Of a DNA stretch of 64,000 nucleotides, positions 39,476 to 49,980 are shown one piece after another. Origin of the DNA: Viscum album (lineage: Eukaryota; Streptophyta; Magnoliopsida; Santalales; Viscaceae); NCBI GenBank assembly GCA_963277665.1, contig CAUJRU010000138.1:992001-1056000 (forward strand), read 5' to 3'. Under the pieces are notes generated by a model. The model ran no database searches. It was not told the DNA's origin and saw only the letters and a list, made by a program, of their open reading frames with translations. The position numbers and the translations under genes are program-made. The number at the start of each line of letters is the position of its first letter. Position 1 is the stretch's first letter.

Positions 39476-42085
39476 ACTAGGCTAGTCGACTCACTCCAAG
39501 TCAAGTGGGTCAAGCAGTCGTCAGGTCTCATCCGGCTACACGGTCTCTGTACTCCGTACGCTCGTCTCCAGGAGGGTCTGCTCCACGAGATACATGTCGA
39601 TACTCCAATTATCTCAAAGAACCATGAATATGTATTTCAAAGGACCACCTCGTCATAGGGGTCTCAACGTAATAGACGGCGCGTCAATCGGACGCCCGGT
39701 CTGTCAGTTATTAGTCGTTTCGTCCCAGGGGCCCGATTGGTTTTGTGTGCGAACCAACCCGGCTGTAACTCAACTATACCTCGAACTCTCATAGGGTATA
39801 TTCATAGCGACCGTTTTTCAATAAGATCACCAACGCTGCTGACGGTTCATCAAACGGTCGTCCGGTCTGAAAGTTATCATCCTTTCTCTTCTAGGGGCCC
39901 GATTGGATTTCGGGTTCAATCTAACTCGGCCACTATCCAACTGCATCCAAACGTCGGGAAAATTATACCAAAAGTTTTGTCTCAACAAGAGGAATCCAAC
40001 AAAGTCGATGGCATGTCAATCGGACGAATGGAGCTCGAGATATAAGTGTTTCTGATCCGAGGGCCCAGTTGGTTTTGTGATCGAACCAACTCGGCCGTAC
40101 CCAAGTTTCTCTGAAACCATGAGTGTAATATACCGAAATGACCGTCTCGATCCAAGGATCGCATCGCAACTGACAGTGCATCGATTCGAGGTACGTAGCC
40201 CATGTTTTGTGTGTTTGAATGAAAGCTTCCGAAAATAGGGTGTTCGGGCCCGGTCCGACCCGGCCCGAGACCCCCCTGGGTCAGCCAGAACAAGGTCGAC
40301 CGGACCCAGGTCTGAGTCTGGCCCACTAGGGTGCGGCCCGGCAGCCGGTTGGCCTTCCGCGCTGGCGCGTCGCACGTGGCCTGCTTGGCTGGCCGAGCTT
40401 AGCGGAATATGGGGGAGGAGCGAGCCCCCCAATTTGAAGCCCCCCCCCCACATGGGGGCCACTCCCTTGACCGCCAGGTGTTACAACCCCTGGTATCCCC
40501 ACTGGTCCCACGCGGCTTTGTGACCGCCGTCTGCCGCCGCGGCTTTGGCCGCGATGGATATTCCTGGCGGCGCGCGGAGCGCCGCCGCCTGCTGGCGGCC
40601 GGCCGGCACCGCCGTGCCAGCGCGGCGCGCCGGGAGGCTCTTCCGTGGATTACTGGAGTTTCTCCGGTGGTCCTTTTTCAATTTTTTCTGTGCCGGTGGT
40701 CCTCCTAGGAGCCGTATATTACTACGAAGGGTTTCAAAGACCATTGCGGCCAGCCTCATCATCGCCCATCGATCCGCACTTCAACAACAATGTACTGAGG
40801 GTCCGAGCATTGTTCGTTAGCACTTTCCCTCCGCGTTAGGGGTTTTAAAAACAATAACAAACCCAACCAATCCTGGATATTCACCCCACAACCAATCCGC
40901 ATGAGCGAGCGATCCACGGATCAACCGGCAGATATTGATCCGCACTCATCATCCTTTTCTAAAATGATAAAAAGGGAAAATAAAATATAATTCCCCTACG
41001 TTTTTCCCCGAAATCAGGTATTCCCAACCTGCATAAATATTCTTTCGTGGATCAACATATTATTGAGTTGATATGCATTCCTTGGTTTAAAAGGAAACAT
41101 CCATGGTAAATGATATCATTCTAAAATTTATTCCCTACCTTGCAAAGACGTTGCACGTCATCGAGCCGCAGAAAGTGGCAAGCGTCGTGATGATCGGATG
41201 TCACGGATGATGAGGGTCGTTGGCATCGCGGTACATGACGTCGCGTCGTCAATCTCCGAGGAAGGCATCTCTCAACGTCATCCTTAATTGGATTTCAGCG
41301 TTCTTCGTCGGCGACGGTGCGTTCTTCACATTCTTCTAGGAGGAAGAACGTTCTTCAAAATTTAGAGCTTTCCTCTCCAAATCCTCTCGCACAACGAACT
41401 AACCTCTCACGAAATAAGACATAGTCTTATTTAATCAACACACACGCCAGAATTAATTTGAAATTCAAAATGAATCCATGAATTAATTAATTGAGTAGGT
41501 TCAATTAATCAATTAGTGTAAGTTGGCAAGAGTTAAGAGATTGGGTTTTCTTTTTGAGAGTTAAAAAATTAATAGGGGAAAAGTTGTGAACGTAAGGGGA
41601 AGGTGAGGGGTCGGGCTCGTGTGGGCCCCACCCCACCTTAATCCTCTCAAAGGTAGTTAACTACAAGTGGGCCCCCCCCTACTCCCTTACTTAGGATATA
41701 ACCGCACACGATAATGGAAGGGTGTTGTGACCCAACACTTAACCACTTAGAAAGAAATCAAAAATAAAATTGTAGAACAATTATATTTTTATTCCTCACA
41801 CTTTTTTAACAACTCCTCCCCTGTAAACGCAACTCCAGGAAGGGTCTTCTTAAGCAATTACCGACGCAACGAGTTCATCGGTGCCCTCGAATTTCAATTC
41901 TGAGCACCAGTTAAAAAGTTAGAAAACCCAGCTCGTTCGTTCACTGAACGTACCCATGCCTAACTTTGGAATTTGATTCCGGGCACATCGGGCCTCGGAA
42001 TCAGGCACCGTCAGAAACTGCGTTCTTATACAATCCCAATGAATATTAAGAAAAAATTTCCCTTGATTTTTTATGGGTCTTTACA

Positions 42086-42914
42086 TTACTCCCACCTCAG
42101 GGATTTACGTCCTCGTAAATCTTTAACACAAACTACGGATACAAAAGTTGTACTGAGCATGCATCTTAGCCTTCCGCTCCCATGTGTTCACCTAAGGGTT
42201 CCCGTGCTACCAGGGAAAGAGCACAAGAGTAATAGACCATCCCTATAGGACCCACTCCTATCGATCATCAACCCCTACTGGATCCCTGTGGAAGTCATCC
42301 AGTCATCGACGTCTAAATCCCTGAGAGTGATGATGTGTGAAGGATCATGCACATATCTCTTTAGATGATGTACGTGGATGATATTATGCACCCGGTGCAA
42401 CTGAGGTGGAAAGTTCAAGTGGTAAACTACCTTGAATACCCTGCCGGGGACCTAGAAATGTCCATTGAACCTCGGAGATAACTTACCGCCTCGGTCACAT
42501 CTCCGTAATCCTCGTAGAGGTGAGACCCGTATAAGGACATGATCGCCATCCTCGAACGCTAGAGGTCTCCCTTTCATGATTAGAAATGAAACTCAAAAAT
42601 CATGCTTCCATGTGGGTGAAGTTGGCCAACTCAAGATTGATCGGCTACACCTTCCTATGCATTATTCCATCATGTACTGCCTGGGTTTTCCTTTTCACCG
42701 ACCAAGGAAAACCCCATCCCAACATTGTAGATATAGCACTTCCTTTTTTCCTAATACAGTCAATTCATGTATGAACTGTGGATCAAATCCATACTCAGAC
42801 CAACATCTTAAGGCCTCGACACTGCCACCATGAGATTCCAACCGAAACTCTCACCTCGTGGGATAGATCATACTATTGGAATATGTTTGATTACCGAGTC
42901 TCCTCCCAATGTAT
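42086..42914 (-). pseudogene. Element B pol remnant: protease tail joined to integrase C-terminus
   Basis: Read on the minus strand from 42914, the first part is RGESFGWNLMVAVSRP and then a GEKE segment, matching the end of element A's protease region (GGESFGWDLLVAASRP and GEKGD). Soon after, near 42570, it jumps to LAFEDGDHVLIRVSP and later LHRVHN and KRYVHDPSHII, which match the integrase C-terminus of element A (EFEDGDHVFLRVSP, LHRVHD, RRYVHDP). Everything between (RT, RNase H, integrase core) is absent. Stops occur throughout. The purine-rich end GAGGTGGGAGTAA (plus 42086-42098 as complement) is the polypurine tract next to the LTR. Confidence 0.85.
42910..42914. other. Target site duplication of element A, left copy (TGTAT)
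   Basis: TGTAT precedes element A and GGTAT (54789-54793) follows it, matching at four of five bases. Joining the flanks restores one protease reading in element B (LEIP, then a GGDSVIKH-like segment), which supports the boundary independently. Confidence 0.65.
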
Positions 42915-45264
42915 TGTAAAGACCCTTAAATTTCAAGGAAATTTTTTTCTTAATTTTCTATGGAATTTTACATGAGCGCAATTTCTAACGGCACCTGATT
43001 CCGAGGCCCGGTGTGCCCGGAATCATTTTCCTAAGCTTGGCTCGGGTACGTTCAGTGAACGGACGAGCGGGTTTTTTCTAACTTTTGAACCGGTGCCCGG
43101 AATCGAATTCTGAGGGCACCGATGAAATCGCAGCGCCAATATTTTCTTAGAAACACCTCTTCCGGAGTTGCGTTTTCTAGATGGTGGTTTTTAATTTTCG
43201 GGCTTAAAGTTAAGAAATAAAATAATTTTACGACAACTTTATTTTATTTCACTTAAGCCACCTGGAATCCACTTGAAGCCACTTAAAAGCGGCATAAACT
43301 GAGTTGGAACGGATAGGGTACTATCCAGGAATATCCTACCCTCTTGGTAGGATATTTGTGAGGTGGGGCCCGCACGAGCCCCACCGTTTCTTTCCGCTAA
43401 GTAACACACCCGCGAAAACCCGTCATTATGAAAGTCAACTGATGCGTTTTCTTAAATTCTTAACGCACCATTTAATTGAGCAGTTTTTTTCGTGAATTAA
43501 ATGGGCAGTTTCTTTCGTTGAATTAATTCTACGAATTAATGAGTCGTTACATACCTCTTTTTCGTTTGTTGGCGTAATAATAAAATAAGACCAACATGTC
43601 ATTTGAAGGATTACACCTTGGGAGGTTTGACAGAAGTTCTTGTGCCTACACCTTCTTTGCGAAAAACGCGAAGAACGCCAAGAACGCCGGCCTCCGACGA
43701 AGAATGCCGAACCTGCGGAAATCAACGACGCGATGCCGTGTGCCGCGACGCCGACAATTCCTCTCCCGCAACGTTCTTCGGAAATGCTCTTTAATCAGCA
43801 ACAGGAACCTTCGATCATCCATTGAGGTGAGGGTTTCAGATTTCCTTTTTGGTTTTTAATTCTTGAATGATTTATTTTTTTTAATTATGTCTTTTTTTCT
43901 TGAACCTCGGAGTTCGTCGACGCGCCACCCTTCCGCGACGACGCGACGATCCCCTCCTTCCGCTACAATCAATCCGCAAAGAACCCGCGTGTGCGACTTG
44001 ACGAGGTAGGGATTTTTTTGATTTGGGTGTTTTATATTCCCGTGTTGTTTCCGTTCAAAATGAATAACCCGATTCATAAAACAATTTTATTTCATTAAAA
44101 TTGTTTTCGGATATGTATTCATGTGTTGAATAATTCTTCCATTGTTTTTATCTAACGCGGAGGGTGCGGGCCAAACAAACACGGCCCGACAACCCTCCAC
44201 CATTCTTCGTTGTTGTGTGAATTTGGCGGGCGACGGCAAATCGTGATGCAAGGGCGTTCTGTTGATCCCGTAGTGAAGAACGGAACCTGGGAGGAACAAC
44301 GACACAGACAGGAAAGAAAACGTTCCACCGGAGCGACTCCGGTGGCCCGCGGAAGATTCCGGTGGCGCCGGCGGCCAGAGGCGGCGGTGCCCCGGCGCAC
44401 CACGGCGGCGGCGGCCAACGGACCCGCGGTCGTGTGGGTTCAGCTCGCCCGCACGGGAGGCGGCTGAAGCCGCGTCCGTTGCTCCAGCGCGGCCCCAACG
44501 CGGGGTCGCGACATTTCCAGACCGCGGGGGCGGCACCCCGCGGCGCTTGGCCACTCGGCCGCTCGGCAGAACTAAGCTAGGCCGGCCCGACCGGCCGGGC
44601 CGCACCCTGGCCGTACCGGACCGGGTCGGACGGGGTCGGGTCGCGCCAGTTCGGGTCGACCCGGTTCGGCCTCCCCCGGGGGGGGGGGGGGGGATCGGGC
44701 CGGGTCGGCCTGGGCCCGAACCCCCCCGTTTTCGGTCAAATGCTTGTAACATGAGCTACGGGCCTCCAAACGACTCGCTGTCAGCGGCAACGCGATCATT
44801 GGGTCGAGACTGTCGTTTCGGTATATCGCAAACAAGGTTTCAGAATACTTTGAGTTCGGCCTGGTTGGTTTGTACACGAAACCAACCGGGCCCTCGGAGA
44901 GAAAACTCTTATATCTTGAGCTACGGACGTCTGATTGACGTGCCATCAGTTTCATTGAATTAGTCTTTGTGAGAAAGATCTTTTGGCTCACTCCGCCCGA
45001 GCTTTGGATGCAGGTGGAGTACGGTCGGGTTGGTTTTTCCTTAAAAACCAACCGGGACCCCGGGACGAAAAATCCAATAACTCTCAGACTGGGCGTCCGA
45101 TTGACGCGCCTTCTGCGACGTTGAGTTCCTGTTGACGATACGGTACTTTTGGATACATCAACTTCAGACTTTGGATCAGTTGATGTATCAGCCTCTCGGC
45201 TCGTGCAGCGGACCCTCCCGAACGAGCTTCCTGTGTGCGGGAACCCTCGAGCTGGATGTGACTG

Positions 45265-45400
45265 CTACTTCGACAGCGACGACTGTGCAGAGATCCTCAG
45301 TGGACTGCAGAGACGACTGTGCAGAGATCCTCAGTGGACTGCGACGACGACTGTGTAGAGATCCTCAGTGGACTGCGACGACTACTGTACTCAGCGATCC
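45265..45400. repeat. 34-bp tandem repeats in element A LTR
   Basis: Three to four copies of a unit of about 34 bp containing CAGAGATCCTCAGTGGACTG. The same array is at about 53606-53720 in the 3' LTR. Confidence 0.8.
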
Positions 45401-45634
45401 TACGTGGATCAGTGCTACAGGTCCTATGTGGGCCTGATCCTATGTGGGCCAGATACTGTGTGGGTCAGGGCTCAACAGTTCTGTGTGAGCCAGCGACTAC
45501 AGGTCTTGTGTGGGCCCGATCCTGTGTGGGTCATTGCGGGGGTTAGTTACCTATTGATCCTTTGTGGGTCCGACGAATTAGATGGAGTAGTGATCATCTT
45601 TATCGTCATCCGAAGAAGTATACCTGTGTGAGCT

Positions 45635-45820
45635 GAATCTTCTGTTACTCTCCTTTGTGGATTGTGTTGAGCTATCATGTGTGGATTTACTGTTTACTCT
45701 CCTTTGTGGATTGTGTTGAGCTATCCTATGTGGATTACTATTTACTCTCCTTTGAGGATTGTGTTGTGATATCCTATGTGGGTATACGTTTTTCTTTCCT
45801 ATGTGGATTGGGTTATGCTT
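45635..45820. repeat. About 53-bp tandem repeats in element A LTR
   Basis: Three full and one partial copies of a unit containing TTACTCTCCTTTGTGGATTG. The array recurs at about 53955-54130 in the 3' LTR. Confidence 0.8.
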
Positions 45821-46475
45821 GGTCTCGGACATTGGAGCCGAACGGGAATCAATTACTTAGTATATGTATGGGCATATACCTAAGCCGTGTCGGATGTTAC
45901 TTCGTGATTGTATCTTTCCTTTGTGGTTATCCATTGTGGATTCTGGGAGACCTTCGGGGGTCTCGGGGTCCCTACTGAGTAGTTTATACTCACTCCTGCA
46001 CGGGCTATGCCCGCACCTCGTTGTGTTGGTTGCAGACGACGGACAACACTGATCGTGGTGGAGGCTTGCAGAGCAGGATAGTACCTGGAGGTGGACCAAT
46101 GGGCGAGGCGTACTCGGAGCAGACGGCTGGACCGAGGAGCTATGGAGGCTATCTGTACCCACCCTTCAGGTGGGACTTCCAGAGGACGGCTCGACGCTGC
46201 ATCTTTTCTTTTCAGTTGCTGTTTTTCCCTTTTAGTTGTACTTTACAGTTGGGCTTGTATTTCCAGCCCCTTTTACTTTCAGCATAGCTTGTTACAGATT
46301 TTACTTAGTGTTTACTTTTCCGCTTGCTTACTCTGTGGTGCTTGTTTACTTTTCAAAGGCAATGCCTTCCCTTTTTTTGGGATTTACGCCTTGGTGCTAG
46401 TCGCCAGCCCCTGGCCTATAGAAGGCAAGCTTGGGGTAGTCACGACACGGGCCCCGAGGACGGGTCGTGACAAAT

Positions 46476-46487
46476 TGGTATCAAAGG
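46476..46487 (+). other. Primer binding site of element A
   Basis: TGGTATCAAAGG lies 3 bp after the 5' LTR end. It is a close variant of the plant initiator-Met tRNA complement (TGGTATCAGAGC). Confidence 0.8.
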
Positions 46488-46746
46488 GGTCGGTTCTACC
46501 CCAGACTCTGATTTTTCTTCTATGTGAAGAAATAGTGTTTAGCGTATTGAGTGTGGTTATCAATCCAGGGAGTCCAGTTTTGGTGCGGCGGCCGACGTAT
46601 CCGTACACCAGGACCCTGACTTCTGATTTCCGACTTAATGCATGAAAACATTGATTGCATGTGTGTTTCAAGTTTTCTATGTGATTACTTGTGTCAGCTC
46701 ACCGGGTATAATGTTCTGACCGTGGTGCATTTGTTTCCTTTTCAGG

Positions 46747-47760
46747 ATGGCCCCACGATGGCAGCCATCTAGGGTTCTGAGAGTAGAGCGCGATGACAGC
46801 CCACTGAGCGACGAGGCCTCGGTACAGGGCCCGTTGACAGCAGAGGCACCAGCGGTACCTTTACCCGCCGAGCCCCCGATGATTCAAGCACCGACCGCAG
46901 ACGATGCACGTCACCTCGGAGCTCTGCACGAGTTCCAGCACCAGCGAACACCCAGGTTTCATAGGGGAGACGGACCCCCATGCCGCCGAGGACTGGATGG
47001 AGGTGGTCGTTCGAGTTTTCAGGCTAGTGAGGACACCAGCAGAACTCATGGTGATCCTCGCGGTGAGCCTACTGCACGCAACAGTAGGAAGATGGTGGAG
47101 CTTGATGCTCCAGGTACACGATGAGGCCTCCCTCATATGGACGGACTTCGAGAGACTATTCCGCTCAGAGTTCGTCCCGACCACCCTCCATGCGGTGCGC
47201 ATTCAGTAGCTTCTTCAGCTGTGGCAGGGCAGCATGACGGTCGCCCAGTACGCGGCGAGGTTCACCGACCTTTCTCGAAACTCGACAGACATGGTACGAG
47301 ACCCCTTCTTCCGGGCCCAGACCTTTGAGCAGGGTTTGAGACACGAGATCAGGGCATCACTGATCTCCCTCATCATCCCGACCCAGGTAGGAGTGCTGGA
47401 GCGGGCCCTTCTGATCGAGAGCTTTCTGGCTGAGTCCAAAGCGAGACCTACTGCAGGGCGGCAGGTGGCAGAGTCTTCGGCAGTAGGTAGCCGACGGATG
47501 ACTCAGGGTTCCAGGCAGACCAGACCATCTGGCAGACGACTTCGGGACACTGGCTCAGCAGTGCGGGGCACACAGCGCGGAGCCAGTCTTCCGAAATGCG
47601 GGCAGTGCTACGCGTGCGGCGGGCAGAGCCACATGGCTCGTGACTGACCGACCCGTCGTACCAAGGGGCAGCAGACGGTGAAGGGGCCACCCAGGCAGAG
47701 ACAGAGGGTCGACCGTGGCGGTCCGCAGGGAGGAGGCGGACGAGGCAGAGGAGCTGGCTG
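46747..47760 (+). pseudogene. gag: Element A gag: capsid and zinc knuckle, broken
   Basis: The first ATG of the gag frame is at 46747. The frame shifts near 46957-46960, in a run of T, from frame 1 to frame 2. After the shift the capsid region reads GETDPHAAEDWMEVV and WTDFERLFRSEFVP, typical of the retrotransposon-gag domain. A stop (TAG) is at 47207-47209. The frame resumes to a zinc knuckle at 47606-47647: Cys, Cys and His are present with CX2CX4H spacing, but the last Cys codon is TGA. A further stop at 47759-47761 breaks the basic Gly/Arg/Pro-rich linker. Gag forms the virus-like particle; this copy is disabled. Confidence 0.9.
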
Positions 47761-47761
47761 A

Positions 47762-48313
47762 GTAGCAGGTGGTGGGAAACGCTTTGAGGCTCTTCCACCA
47801 CCACCACCAGGAGGTCCGCCCCGACCACAGGGAGATGGCGGGGAGAGACAGGAACAGCTCCAGGCAGTGGAGGCCTACGACCACGGCGCGCCAGAGATGA
47901 TTCGAGGTACGATCTGTGTCTATTCCACCCTTGTTACAATTCTTATAGACCCAGGAGTGAGTCACTCTTTCATAAACAATGCTTTTGTTCGGAGCTCGGA
48001 GATTCCGACAGAGCCGTTGGCTCGATCCTTATGGCTAGAGACCCCTACGGGAGTAGACTCGACGATTACACACTGGTGTCGGCGGTGTGAGCTTACTCAA
48101 GGAGGCGAGAGCTTCGGATGGGATCTTCTTGTAGCGGCGTCGAGGCCTTACGATGTCATCTTGGGCATAGATTGGTTATCTACAGTCCATGCTCAGATTG
48201 ACTGTTTTAGGCGCAAGGTGCGATGTGTGCGCACCGAAGGAAGCAGGTTCACCTTCACCGGCGAGAAGGGAGACTTTGCAGCACAGGAGGGACTCTCGCA
48301 GAGGAGAGGGTAG
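47762..48313 (+). pseudogene. Element A aspartic protease, active site altered
   Basis: Frame 2 continues from gag with a Pro-rich linker, then APEMIRGTICVYSTLVTILI and the active-site triad at 47948-47956. The triad reads Asp-Pro-Gly instead of Asp-Ser/Thr-Gly, followed by VSHSFIN. This loss should prevent activity. The ILGIDWL motif near 48160-48180 is the usual second conserved block of gypsy proteases. The frame ends at a TAG (48311-48313) before the RT. The protease matures the Gag-Pol polyprotein in active relatives. Confidence 0.9.
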
Positions 48314-49018
48314 CCCATCACTCATCAGTTGGATAGCCTCATCCTTGGAGCAGTTGATGTGCAGAGTCCTAGTTTTCCTGCAGTGGTGGATCAGTATGCA
48401 GACGTCTTCCCCGACGACGTTCCAGGGCTACCTCCTCGCAGAGAGGTGGACTTTTATATTGATTTGTACCCCAGGACAGCCCCGATATCAACTCCAGCAT
48501 ATCGGATGGCCCTCGCCGAGATTCGAGAGCTACGAGTACTGTTGGAGGACTTGCAGGGCAAGGGGTTCATCCGACCCAGTGTTTCACCCTGGGCTTCGCC
48601 GATATTGTTCGCCAAGAAGGCGGATGTGAGCTTGCGACTATGTGTCGATTATCGTCACCTGAACCAGGTGACAGTGAGGAACATGTATCCACTACCGAGG
48701 ATTTATGACCTCTTTGATCAGCTCAAAGGATCACGGTGGTTCTCAAAGATAGACCTCAGGTCAGGCTATCATCAGCTCAGAGTTCGAGATGAGGATGTGC
48801 AGAAGACGACCTTCAGGTGTCGGTATGGCCACTATGAGTTCTTGGTTATGCCTTTCGGTGTAACCAACGCTCCAGTAGTGTTCATGAGCCTCATGAACAG
48901 GATCTTCCAGCCACACCTCGATCGATTTGTCGTGGTCTTCATCGACGACATTTTGGTGTACTCGACCACGGAGGAGGAGCACGCCTACAACTTGGGGGTT
49001 GTACTAGACACACTCTAA
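48314..49018 (+). pseudogene. Element A reverse transcriptase (fingers and palm), motifs intact
   Basis: Frame 2 opens again and gives a well-preserved [74 protein letters not shown] and the catalytic FIDDILVYS at about 48938-48964, with both aspartates of the DD pair present. It ends at TAA (49016-49018), just before the [15 protein letters not shown] block that starts the next piece. The domain itself looks intact, but the polyprotein is broken on both sides. Confidence 0.95.
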
Positions 49019-49980
49019 GAGCACCAGCTTTATGGGAAGCTCTCGAAGTGCCAGTTCTGGTTACGTGAGGTCCACATCTTGGGGCACGTCATTTCTAAGG
49101 CGGGAGTTGCAGTGGATCCCGCGAAGATCGAGGCAGTTCTAGCTTGGGAGCCACCCAGGAGCGTGACAGAGGTGCGGAGTTTCTTGGGACTAGCTGGATA
49201 CTATCAGAGATTTGTGCCGGACTTCTCCAGAGTTTCGATGCCACTCTATGCATTGACGAAGAAGGGAAAACCCTTTGTGTGGTCAGACAGATGTCAGCAG
49301 AGCTTTCAGGAGCTGAGACAGAGATTGACCAGTGCACCTATCATGAGGTTGCCTGAGGAGGGAGTTGGATATGTAGTCTACTACAATGCATCAGGGACCG
49401 GACTCGGATGTGTCCTGATGCAAGAGCAAGCCACGATTGCCTATGGATCAGGTCAGTTGAGGCCGCATGAGCAGAACTACGCTACCCATGACCTGGAGTT
49501 GGCAGCAGTGGTCTTTGCTCTGAAGACATGGCGACACTATCTGATGGGCGAGCGCTTTACAGTATTTTCTGACCACCAGAGTCTCAGGTACAACTTCTCT
49601 CAGAAGGACCTGAACCTGAGACAGCGGTGATGGCTCGAGATCCTCTAGGACTATGACTTTGAGATAGTCTATACTCCTGGTAAGGGGAACGTGGTAGATG
49701 ATTCCCTCAGTAGGAGGATGGGCATCCAGCTACTTGAGGGGGTGACAGAGCAGCTAGCCGCTTTGCAGATATCCTTCGTGGATAGAGACGGAGCAGCCTT
49801 CCATCAGTCTCTCATAGTCTATCATCCACTTCTGCAGCAGGTTAGAGAGGCACAACGTGGGGACGCTGACTGTGAGACATAACGTGCACAGATATCCTCG
49901 GGACATGCACCTGATGGTTTCTCCCTTGGAGCAGAGCATGATGTCCTTTTAGAGGACGTACCCTGGTACCAGTCGCTTTA
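49019..49980 (+). pseudogene. Element A RT thumb, RNase H and linker, broken
   Basis: The same frame continues: [18 protein letters not shown], then [16 protein letters not shown], the RT connection typical of gypsy. RNase H follows with [17 protein letters not shown]. The first catalytic residue, normally Asp in YCDAS, is Asn (AAT at 49385-49387). Later conserved blocks are [30 protein letters not shown] and VYTPGKGNVVDDSLSRR. Stops are at 49628-49630, 49649-49651 and 49880-49882. Between about 49950 and 49990 the frame shifts to frame 1, where integrase continues. Confidence 0.92.

Larger units (their letters stand above)
38257..42085 (-). repeat. Element B 3' LTR (3829 bp)
   Basis: The minus strand starts TGTAAAGACCCATAA at 42085 and ends at 38257, where the expected TGTCACGACC reads TTTCACGACC. 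It shares all landmarks with 56298-60099: repeated CCTACCTGAAGGGTAGG hairpin units, ACCCAAACACAGTAGTGC repeats, a CpG-rich segment near 40.2-40.7 kb and the CGTTCACTGAACG palindrome at 41938-41950. Many GC-rich open frames (for example 40016-40462) lie here. I regard them as artefacts of base composition. Confidence 0.9.
42915..46472 (+). repeat. Element A 5' LTR (3558 bp)
   Basis: Starts TGTAAAGACCCTTAAATT and ends GGGTCGTGACA, followed by a primer binding site. It contains the palindrome CGTTCAGTGAACG (43049-43061), a 9-bp GAAGAACGC-type repeat near 43661-43690, a CpG-rich segment (about 44.33-44.75 kb) with a run of 16 G (44678-44693), and two tandem arrays at 45.27-45.40 and 45.64-45.82 kb. 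The 159- to 221-codon frames in the GC-rich part are not genes: they overlap in several frames and match nothing recognisable. Confidence 0.93.

Noticed and set aside
40016..40839. Many overlapping GC-rich open frames on both strands (up to 148 codons)
   Set aside because: They lie in the CpG-rich part of an element B LTR, overlap in several frames, and are not conserved as proteins in the other LTR.
44087..45051. 221-, 159- and 138-codon frames in element A LTR
   Set aside because: Composition artefacts of very GC-rich LTR DNA, rich in Pro, Arg and Gly with no motif and disrupted by length changes in the 3' LTR.
47555..47965. 136- and 126-codon minus-strand frames opposite gag-protease
   Set aside because: Antisense shadows of the element A coding region.
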